Below the pieces are notes generated by a model. The model searched no databases and had not been told where the DNA came from. It saw only the letters and a list, made by a program, of their open reading frames with translations. Below, piece by piece: positions 43,696 to 52,170 of a stretch of DNA of 64,000 nucleotides; positions within the stretch are counted from its first letter, which is position 1; every line of letters starts with the position of its first letter. The translations under genes and the position numbers were made by a program. The stretch is from Mauremys mutica (taxonomy: Eukaryota; Chordata; Testudines; Geoemydidae): positions 278,920,045 to 278,984,044 of the forward strand of contig NC_059072.1 of the NCBI RefSeq assembly GCF_020497125.1, read 5' to 3'.

Positions 43696-46289
43696 TCCCT
43701 TTTACTTCTCTGTCCAGGAACCCAGTCTGAGTCACAATCAACCCTAACCAGACAAGAGACAGAATAGGCACTACTCAACACTGCTAAGAAATTTGGAATT
43801 GGGCCCAATGTTTCTTAAAGTTTCAGCCACCCATAAGTATCTCTGGATGACTATCACTTGAACCATTATGCACTATAAAGTTATATATATTTTCAGCATT
43901 ATTAGATTGTAATGGGAGTGTAGAGATTATAAATTAAAAAGGTGGAAAGGGTCCAAAATACAAGCAAAGTGATCATGATAGTGATAAACATGTCCATGTC
44001 TCTTTTTTAATTGCCTTAATTTGAAATTTACCATAATTATTTTGTTGCAGAGATGGGATGAGGGGGAATGGCAGGAGTTGTTAAGTTTATAGGAGAAAGG
44101 GAGAAGGAAAATAGAAAAAGAGAGACATAAAGAAAAGGGTACATGAGGGAGGCAAGTAAAGAGAAGATTACAGAAGTCCCTGCTTCTCCCAAGGACTGGC
44201 ATATCAAAGTACTATAGCAGAATATTAACTCTAGCATAGAGTGAGACAGCATAATGGTGAACCATGACATTAAAAAAAACTATAATAGAAGGCACTATAA
44301 TAAGAATCTATTTCATGTGCATATGTTGCAGCGAGAACAGGAATTAGACATGTAAACATTTTAATTTCTTTCAACTCTGTTCTTCTGGTTCCTTCTCAGA
44401 TGGCAGAGACATATTCAGAGTTTATTTGAAGGGAGCGGGTCGGGAAAGGAGGAGAGTTTGACAGCCTTCCAGCCCACGATTTTCCTGTGATTGTCACAAA
44501 AAAAATGTTCAGTACTTACATAACCAATGCAAAAGGAAACTAATGGTATCCTCTGACTGTCAGACACACTAGCAAATTTGTTTTGCTCACACTTTTCCTC
44601 TACAACAGTCACAGGGAAATCCAAAGCAAAAGATGTAAACTCACCCTCTTCAAGCTCCAAATGGACTTAACAGCTGTCAGAAGTGGTCAGCCTCCCCATT
44701 TTAAAACATGTTCTTTGTTATTTGTTTGTTTGTTGTATAAAATAGCTGCTTTTTTATCCTTTCCTAATTATTACAAGCTGGGTTATGCACTTGTATTATC
44801 AGACACAATAAATATATGCCAGAAGGCGGCTAAATAAATTATCTAGATTATTTCTGCATCAACACAGCTTCCAATTTAGCTTTGCTTTTCACAACTTGAG
44901 TGAACTGCACTACTAAAAAATCCACAGCGCACTAAAAATTCCCTTCATACCTGAACCCCAAACAATTTCATCAGAAAGACTGAGTATTGACTATCAGCTG
45001 TATGTCAGTTTGATGACTCCATGGCTATGGCAGCATTGCAATCACACCTCTGCTATATGCCAGAATATATTAACCGGAGCATTTGCTAACAGATAATAGC
45101 AGGAGACATGTCTCGGGGGGAAAAAAAAACGTTAACGTTTTGGCTGCTGTGCCTTTTTTTTTTCCCCCTGTGCTATATTTCTGTTACAAGGTGATACAAT
45201 AGCCACTCTGAAAGGAGAACACATTTTGGCACATCATGAATAAGGTGTTTTACACAAAGCAGACGATGTTTCATTAACTGCAAACCCTTTGGCGGCCTGC
45301 ATATCTCTCCTTTACATATACTGTAAGCTCAAGGATTGCCAATGCCAGCTTAATGAAATAAATAAACTAGTGTTTATCCATGGATTCATGGAGAGTCAAA
45401 ATCTCCTTGACCTACTGATGTGCTAATGTGAATTGAGAACATTGTTGCCTCTGAGTCTGAACACGTGATTCATCTATCTTCCTGATGGGGCTATTTCACT
45501 TACACACAGCTTCCTCATTTTAGCCAGAGGACTGTTATGTAAGACAGATGTCATCATGTGTATCATTGATACAATTTGTTACAAATGACTTTTTGTTTTG
45601 TTCCTGGTAGGGAACCTCAAACAACCAGATGGACTCAGGCTGGGGGGTCCTCCAGAACATTGCATTTGCTATGTCTCCTTTTCGCAGTGTGTGGTTGTAC
45701 AATCATCTGGGGTTTCTTACTGATATGATTGATTACCCTGCTTTAATTGGTTTTCATTACATTTATTCAGAGATGTCACCTTTCATGTCCAAAACAAAAA
45801 TCAACGGATCCAGTACTCACCATTTATTGAGGAGAAAAGCATAACACTAGTAGCTAAACTAATTTTCTCTTCCTAGCTTCTTGCACTTATCTAGAGTGGA
45901 AAGGGGATCCATTTATTTCTCTAGTTAGGAAATGCCCTTATAATACTACAAAGAGATAATATTTTGACTCTTGAATCCAGTCCAACTACCATCCAAAATG
46001 CCAGACAGGGCTAAAAGAAGATTCCACTACACTATCCAAAAATCTCTTCTCTTTCTACTGAAACATATTCATTATACCTTCACAGTTGCTAATCTCTGTC
46101 AGTGTAACATACTGCTGTTAGCTTTGTTTTTATCTGAAGTCTGAACTATTATTTCATTTTTCCTATTAAAGCTTTAAGCATTTTACAGTGCTTGTTTAAA
46201 ATAGATCAGGACGGGGGAAATAATTTACAAATTTTACTGTATTTAAGCCAATATTCTCAATGGTGGGTGCAAAAAGATAGACTCAAAAT
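43696..46289. other. Repeat-poor segment, candidate conserved non-coding DNA at 44.85-45.6 kb
   Basis: Some 2.6 kb with no recognisable repeat. The part 44,850-45,600 has balanced composition, no low-complexity runs except the foldback at 45,115-45,168, and several A/T-core transcription-factor-like words (cttaatgaaat, catgaataagg). Conservation cannot be judged without other genomes. No exon is supported: the 71-codon frame at 45,629 has no domain. Confidence 0.3.
45116..45168. repeat. Perfect G/A-C/T foldback
   Basis: GGGGGAAAAAAAAA (45,116-45,129) and TTTTTTTTTCCCCC (45,155-45,168) are perfect inverted copies of 14 bp separated by 25 bp, and the spacer contains the palindrome cgttaacg. 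I know of no family with this structure. It may be a local inverted duplication. Confidence 0.7.
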
Positions 46290-46465
46290 CAACATTTAGA
46301 TATCTAAAATATGTGGCTTAATTTTCATAGGTGCTGAGCACCTCTGACGTCAGTAGGACTGGTGGATGCTCAAGTGCCTCTGTGAGTCACAGCACTTTAG
46401 GTCTCTAAATATGATTAGGACTAGATATTTATCTTTAGGCAACCATATTTGAAAATGTTGGCCTT
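46290..46465. repeat. Old palindromic repeat ('attttcaaaggtgc' type)
   Basis: The phrases taattttcataggtgctgagc and ggcaaccatatttgaaaatg, and tagatatctaaa and tctctaaatatgatt, are inverted relatives around gacgtcagtaggact. Resembles the better-preserved arrangement at 63,683-63,820. Approximate borders. Confidence 0.45.
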
Positions 46466-46536
46466 GCTCCTGTCACTTACTATCAGATCACAAAAACAGC
46501 TAATGGATGTGATCTTGGAGAAAGAACTCTGACTTC

Positions 46537-46817
46537 GGCCTGGTCTACACTAGGGTGGGGGGTCGAACTAAGGTACGCAACTTCAGCTACGCGAATAGCG
46601 TAGCTGAAGTCGAACTACCTTAGCTCGAACTTCTTACCTGTCCAGACGCCGCGGGATCGAAGTCCGCGGCTCCCCCGTCGACTCGCTGTGGTGGAGCTCC
46701 AGAGTCAACGGGAGCGCGTTCGTAGTTCGAACTATCGCATCTAGATTAGACGCGATAGTTCGAACTCCGAGAAGTCAAACGCTACGCGTCGACCCGGCAG
46801 GTAAGTATAGACCCACC
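46537..46817. mobile_element. CpG-rich short DNA element with two perfect hairpins
   Basis: It begins ggcctggtctacactaggg. It contains hairpin 1 (arms 46,580-46,592 and 46,598-46,610, 13 bp perfect, 5-base loop) and hairpin 2 (arms 46,724-46,738 and 46,752-46,766, 15 bp perfect, 13-base loop). The right end is caggtaagtatagaccc. About thirty CpGs survive in roughly 280 bp, while the flanks are CpG-poor, which indicates a recent insertion. The decayed counterpart is at 6,299-6,593. No coding capacity. Confidence 0.8.
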
Positions 46818-47088
46818 CTTCCAGTGGCTCTATCAAAACTTGCTGACTTTTTTGCCTGTTTCATGTTCTTACAGAAGATAATATACCACACCACATATTT
46901 TATATCCCAAAATAGATAGTTAAAGGAGGGGAATCACATCTTTAGTATGGTAGTACATTAATGTCTATTGGCTGCAATGGTAGGGAAAAGCTTCTATACA
47001 AGCTATGCATTACCATTGCCATTAACCTACCATACTATCAAAGCTCAGCTGTGCTAAAGTCAAATGTGTACAACCACTTCCCTCATGG

Positions 47089-47090
<2 letters not shown>

Positions 47091-47134
<44 letters not shown>
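47091..47134. repeat. (AT)n microsatellite
   Basis: About 22 AT units, followed by a T run. Confidence 0.95.
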
Positions 47135-47137
<3 letters not shown>

Positions 47138-47293
47138 AATCCATGAGTGTGATATCTAAGAGCTTTTATAACAGGATATTATTCTTCAAGGGGAACTTTT
47201 CAACTTCTCTTATATAAATGTATCCATTTTTTACGTTCTTTATTCAGTTCTAATAGTTTTTCAGTCAGGTTTACTGAATAGATTTTAAAGATA

Positions 47294-47652
47294 AGAACAT
47301 AAGAATGGCCATACCGGGTAAGACTAATGGTCAATCCAGTCCAGTAGGCTATCTTCAGACAGTGACCCGGTGCCAGATGCTTCAGAGGGAATGAACAGAA
47401 CAATTTATCAAGTGATCCATCCTCTGGCATCCAGTCTCAGCTTCTGGGAGTCAGAGATTTGGGGACACCCAGAGCATGAGGTTGTATCCTTGACCATCTT
47501 GGCTAATAGCCATTCAAGGACCTATCTTCCATGAATGTATTTATTTATTTTTTAATCCAGTTATACTTTTGGCCTGCAAAACATCCTCTGGCAACGAGTT
47601 CCACATGTTGACAGTGCGTTGTGTGAATCTTTTAAACCTGCTGCCTATTAAG
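47294..47652 (-). mobile_element. CR1 LINE 3' UTR and end of ORF2
   Basis: In plus orientation it starts agaacataagaatggccat, the complement of the tail seen at 18,815-18,836. It continues through the 3' UTR (tctgacccggt-type phrase), the end of ORF2 (aatagccatt, the complement of the NGY-stop region) and a diverged C-terminal coding part. It is 5'-truncated at about 47,652. Same broad subfamily as the 15.4-kb copy but longer in the 3' UTR. Confidence 0.82.
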
Positions 47653-48299
47653 ATGTTATTGCCACTTAAAATTGTGACATGAAAAAAGAACAATAAACAT
47701 TTTTCCCATAGATTGCATCATTCACTGAAATTGCCTTTGTTTTATATGCCACTTCTTTATATAAGAAGGAAGTAAATGCATTAAGTATTTGACCTCTGAC
47801 ACTGCACAGAAGTTGGAAGAAATTCACTAAATTCATATTAGAGTGATTATTCTGTACCATTATATGTAGTTAAGACTAAAATGCAATTTCTTTTATACAT
47901 CCCTTTTCCTATGTGCTGAAACCTAAAAGAGAAGATCTGAGTCTGAGGGGTTGTCTTTAGTTATATATGAATACAAATTGGTTGGACTCACTTACTGAAG
48001 GACCAAAAAACCTCTCAAGTTTGCTTTTTCTGTATGTGCTTGCTGCATTCTAGATTCTGCAACTGTTGGTCACACTGGAGAGCACCTTACTCTACAAGTG
48101 ATCACATTCACTTCAATAGTGGTAATTATACAGAAAGGTGCTACACACTGTGAATAAGGTGTGAGAATGTGGCCTCGGGTCCATAGTTCAAAATGTTTGT
48201 GTTTTAAAAACAAATTTTGGCAAATTAGTCAATTACATAATTTGCTTTAGGGAATTTGATTATTAAAATGACAAAGCTTTTAATGGGACATTACCAATC
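47653..48299. other. No recognisable gene; one weak palindromic repeat
   Basis: Mostly unrecognised. The part 48,070-48,175, centred on cacttcaatagtgg with ends cacactggagagcac and gtgtgagaatgtggcc, may be a decayed copy of the foldback at 34.5 kb. Confidence 0.4.
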
Positions 48300-48808
48300 A
48301 TCCAGCTGGAGTATTACATCTAATTCTTGGCACCATAATTTAGAAAAGATGTGGACAAATTGGAAAGAGTCCAGAGGAGACCAACAAAAATGAAAAAAGG
48401 TTTAGAAAATCTGACCTATAAGGAAAGGTTAAGAAAACTGGGAATGTTTAATCTTGGAGAGAAGACTGAGAAGGGACTTGATAACAGTCTTCCAATATGT
48501 TAAGGGCTGTTATAAAAAGGATGGTGATCAATTGTTCCCTATGTCCACTGAAGGTAGGACAAGAAGTAATGAAATTCATCTGCAGCAAGGAAGTTTTAGG
48601 TTAGATATTAGGAAAAACTTTCTAACTGTAAGAGTAGTTAAGTTCTAGAATAGGCTTCAAAGGATGGTTATGGAATCCCTGTCATTGGAAGCTTTTAAAA
48701 CAAGTTGGACAGACATTTCTCAGGGTTTACTTGGTCCTTCCAAAGAGCACTGGGGCTGGACTTGACTTTTCTGGGTCCCTTCCAGCCCTACATTTCTATG
48801 ATTCTATA
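48300..48808 (+). mobile_element. CR1 LINE 3' part, older subfamily
   Basis: A plus-strand copy covering the C-terminal end of ORF2 and the 3' UTR. Coding traces include 'cagctggagtattacatc' (HLEYC region), 'gatgtggacaaattggaaag' (DVDKLER) and the frame 48,454-48,648 with [17 protein letters not shown]. It ends with the cccttccagccctacatttc phrase and the tail tatgattctata. It is closest to the copy at 37.1 kb. Frames are interrupted. Confidence 0.88.
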
Positions 48809-49502
48809 AATTAGCCTTGGCAGTAGATAGAAAGCATGAAGCAAAGGGTTGAAATCAGGCAGCTTCTCAAAATCGCACAAAAATCAAGGCTTCTCAAACC
48901 AGTACTAGTCTTAAAATGAGACTTACTTATGCAGTGCTAATCTCCTAGGCATGTAATAGTGCTTTCTGGCACACAAATATAGAAAGTATTAGCAGTGTTG
49001 TATTTCAATGACCCAGCCTAAAACCACCTTCAGAAATGTTAGACAAAGGCTTAGATAAGTGAAAGCTTTTAGATAAATCTTAGTAAACAAGCCAAAGCAG
49101 TGGCAAACAGTGTACAGATAACCAATAAGATTGGTGAGAGTGAAGCTGATGAGGAGCAGCAGGGAAGAATTTATGAAGGAAACGTAATGTGCTGAGACCA
49201 ATTCTGAAGAATTCCAGATCTTTGTATTCTAGTATTATAATAATATGTATCCTGTTCATAAACATTAAATAGCTGTACTGAAGAGGACATGATATTGGCA
49301 CATACATGCTGACCAAGAAAAGTGGCAAGACACTAATTTAAAATTTTTATGAAACCTTCTATATCTTCTTTGTTTTATCACCTTCACATTTCCTTGTTTT
49401 ACCTTCATTTGAAGTCTTGTGGAAGCTTTCAGCTGTTCATAAAAAAAATCAGAGAACTTCAACATCTAAGTTTTAGTTAGGATTTTTATCTACACCTAAA
49501 GC

Positions 49503-49527
49503 TATCTATATCTATATCTATATCTAT
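49503..49527. repeat. (TATATC)n microsatellite
   Basis: Four imperfect six-base units, tatctatatctatatc. Confidence 0.8.
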
Positions 49528-50443
49528 CATCAGTCCCTAACGTCTGCTTGAAAGCTCTATTTGGCAAGTAAAAGTAGTATTTATTGTCTGGTTGTTACAA
49601 GTTTTCATTTCACCTTTTTCCCTCCAACCCTTTGGTAGATCAGATGTTTGTAAGAAGCATATACTGTATTATAAAAGCAGTTCATAGACTGACTATCAAC
49701 AATCCAAAACATCCTATTAGGCTTTCAAAGCAAATGACAATAAGGGGCTGAAAGTTGCAACTCTTTCCCCCCTTGCAATCATGAAAAAAACAAAACCAAA
49801 AAAGAGCACAGAATGTGTTTCTACTATTCAAGATGCCTTTCCATAATTTCATTTTAATCCAGTGCAGACTCAGATTTCCCTACAAATGCAAGTTTAGGCC
49901 ATATAAGGATAAAACAGTCCAGTTTATTAATGATATGCCAAGCAAAATGACGTGTATGACATACAAGTGTAATTTTAGCTCTACTGTCATTTGTGCTGCT
50001 TGCTCCTCAATAGGGATATTTGCTTATATTATCCAACAATGAACCCAGATGCCAAGTATGGAATGTATTTCCATCATGTGATGTGGTTTTATGACTGAAT
50101 TATGTCTTTCATAGCCTGTTGGCAGGTTCCATTTTTGTTGTTATTTATTTAAATGCCTGTAGGGTTAATTCTAGATCAGGCTATTGATGGGCTGCCACCT
50201 GATGGCCATATTTCCTTTCTGAATTATCACTGATTGCAAAGACATAGTTCTTTGTGTCTCTAAGAGTTGAGAGCTTTGTATACCACTAACAAGACCCTTT
50301 AACACTTGAAGCCAATATTTCACTCCACACAGAAAATATTATTTATGTTATTTAGAAATTCTCTGATCAGTCACCCAGCACTGTATATTACTATGCAACT
50401 AATGATTCTCTGTGTAAGAATACTGTGATCATAAATGGAATGT

Positions 50444-50472
50444 ATGCAAATAAAGTGTTTATTCATTTGCAT
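50444..50472. promoter_or_regulatory. Inverted pair of octamer (POU-type) motifs
   Basis: ATGCAAAT at 50,444-50,451 and its inverse ATTTGCAT at 50,465-50,472, 13 bp apart, in repeat-poor DNA. Octamers are binding sites for POU factors, but in AT-rich DNA a pair can arise by chance. No gene context is available. Confidence 0.25.
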
Positions 50473-50731
50473 ATGAAAATAGTGTTTCCAAGTATTTTCG
50501 GCTAACCTTTTCATATTAGTGACCACAAAAATAGAATTAGAAAAGCTGCTGAAAGAATTACACAAATGGCCAGCCAGAGAAATCTAGAAAAAATATATTG
50601 CTGGATTTGTTTGTGATCATTTACACATTTTTAAATGATAAATAATATAAATCATATTCTAATATATTCCAAGGCATTTCCAAATTTAGAGAGAGACAGA
50701 GCAAGACACACAGCCCCTTCAGAATAGCCAG

Positions 50732-50800
50732 TAGCTCAGTGATTAGGACACTCACCTAGGATATGAGCCCTCCATGTTCAAGTCCTTACTCTAACCCAGT
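50732..50800 (+). repeat. tRNA-like module (SINE-type remnant)
   Basis: The A-box-like tagctcagtgattaggac and B-box-like gttcaagtcc lie about 35 bp apart, in the order of a Pol III promoter. The segment between them (cacctaggatatgagccct) resembles the module at 2,291. No cloverleaf closes, so it is not a functional tRNA gene. Confidence 0.5.
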
Positions 50801-50841
50801 CCTTGTTATGACTGAATGGAGTCTCCTCTCTTTACCCAGGA

Positions 50842-50933
50842 TTCCATCTTAAACCTTCCCAAGGAAAATTTCATTGAACATATATACTTCTGCAAAAAGT
50901 TTCAGTTTTGACAAAGCAGCATTCCTGACCAAC
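50842..50933. repeat. AT-rich foldback repeat, short copy
   Basis: tttcattgaacatatatac, aaaagtttcagttttgac and the end cctgaccaactct match the AT-rich family at 12.6, 43.3 and 60.4 kb. The Penelope-like element at 50,946 inserted right at its end, within tctacatagctt. Confidence 0.5.
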
Positions 50934-50945
50934 TCTACATAGCTT

Positions 50946-51145
50946 CAGAGGGGTAGCCGTGTTAGTCTGGATCTGTAAAAGCAGCAAAGAATCCTGTGGC
51001 ACCTTATAGACTAACAGACGTTTTGCAGCATGAGCTTTCATGGGTGAATACCCACTTGCATCCGACGAAGTAGGTATTCACCCACGAAAGCTCATGCTGC
51101 AAAACGTCTGTTAGTCTATAAGGTGCCACAGGATTCTTTGCTGCT
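50946..51145 (+). mobile_element. Penelope-like foldback element with 12-bp target duplication
   Basis: A 200-bp insertion flanked by a perfect 12-bp duplication tctacatagctt (50,934-50,945 and 51,146-51,157). After a head containing gtagccgtgttagtctg, nearly all the rest is a foldback: arm 50,979-51,055 pairs with 51,070-51,146 (77 bp, two mismatches) around a 14-base spacer. The right half carries a hammerhead-like core. The long variable-size duplication and the inverted partial copy of the same sequence fit known Penelope-like insertion structures. Family assignment is inferred; no coding part is present. Confidence 0.65.
51058..51097 (+). ncRNA. Hammerhead-ribozyme-like motif
   Basis: Parts in order: GCAT (stem I 3' strand, 51,058-51,061); CCGACGA (core CUGANGA with U-to-C, 51,062-51,068); an extra A; GTAGGT, loop ATTC, ACCCAC (stem II, 51,070-51,085, one mismatch); GAAA (51,086-51,089); GCT/C (palindromic AGCT allowing a dimeric stem III; cleavage would follow C at 51,093); ATGC (stem I 5' strand, complementary to GCAT). 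Compared with 32,309-32,348 the stems differ but remain paired. The core U-to-C change predicts that this copy is inactive, and the extra A is not canonical. Confidence 0.5.
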
Positions 51146-51157
51146 TCTACATAGCTT

Positions 51158-51836
51158 GTTGTTTTTGTTTTGTTTTTTGTTTTGTGTTAAACAGTTCACT
51201 GGATCTCTCCACTTCTATGCTAGATATTCACTCTCTATAGCTGTCACTCTGCTGGGGAGAAACTTACCATCCACACTACCACCTTGAAATCTTCTGATAC
51301 TACCCCTCCCCCACCCCCAATAACTGACATTTCGCTTGATATATCATTTATAACCTGGACTGTTTTATTCTTGTATGGCCTAATCTTGGAGTTTTAGGGA
51401 AGTTGGTGTCTGCATTGGGTAAAAATACCTAGTGAGATATGGGAATGTGTGTGTATAGGAAGGGGGATTGAAGGAATATACTCTGTCCTGGGGGAGGGAT
51501 GGGAGGATGTGACTGCATAGTCTTATCCCTCCTTCATATGAATCTGTGGCTACTGAGCCCTGCTTGACCAAAGAAGAGCTATGGTCTTAGCATTGCAAAA
51601 GTACCAAGGTTCAGAATTTAGCCCCTAGTTCTCAAAACGTTTTTTTAAATAATAAATCAGCCACATCCATGAATAGTTAATGTTTTTATTGACAAAGTGA
51701 AAGATGATTGTTTAAGCAATTATTTTTAAACTTGGTAGAAATTTAAAGGATCTTAGAGAAAGAGTGGAGCATGCTCATACAAAAGCTATGGCCTGGGAAT
51801 ATTAATAAACAAAATCAGTAATGTGTTACTCTCAGC
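51158..51836. other. No recognisable feature
   Basis: Unrecognised spacer, with a G/T-rich stretch at 51,159-51,185. Confidence 0.45.
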
Positions 51837-51844
51837 GTCTAAAA

Positions 51845-52162
51845 CGGGTTGGCAACCTCTGGCACGTGGCTCTCCAGGGTAAGCACCCTGGCGGACTGGG
51901 CCAGTTTGTTTAGCTGCCGCGTCCACAGGTTTGGTGTACCGTGGCTCCCACTTTGTCACATGACAAAGCGGGTGGCGGGAAGCGGTGCGGGCAAAGGATG
52001 TGCTGGCCGTGGCTTCCTGCCACCCCCATTGGCCTGGGATGGTGAACCGTGTCCAGTGGGAGCCACAATCGGCTGAACCTGGTGACGTGGCAGGAACAAA
52101 CTGGCCTTGCCCGCTAGGGTGCTTACCCTGGAGAGCCACATGCCAGAGGTTGCCGACCCCAG
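51845..52162. mobile_element. hAT-like non-autonomous DNA element (family B)
   Basis: A 318-bp element with ends gggttggcaacctctggcac and tgccagaggttgccgacccc, flanked by gtctaaaa and gtgtaaaa (51,837-51,844 and 52,163-52,170; one mismatch). The interior is a long imperfect foldback: gtgcttaccctgg and ccagggtaagcac are present at the two sides, and the gtttgtttagctgcc and ggcaggaacaaac stretches correspond. The open frames of up to 152 codons over it are a by-product of the symmetry. No transposase. Confidence 0.9.
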
Positions 52163-52170
52163 GTGTAAAA

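Larger units (their letters stand above)
48809..50719. other. No recognisable gene or repeat; octamer motifs present
   Basis: Mostly unrecognised sequence. It contains a (TATATC)n tract at 49,503-49,527 and an inverted pair of octamer motifs (listed separately). The 75-codon frame at 49,815 has no recognised domain. Confidence 0.45.

Noticed and set aside
45629..45844. 71-codon frame that might be an exon
   Set aside because: No similarity that I can recognise and no convincing splice sites on both sides.
46961..47146. 61-codon frame ending in Ile-Tyr repeats
   Set aside because: The C-terminal repeat is simply the (AT)n microsatellite.
50732..50800. Possible functional tRNA gene
   Set aside because: A- and B-box-like phrases are present, but the acceptor and anticodon stems cannot be paired.
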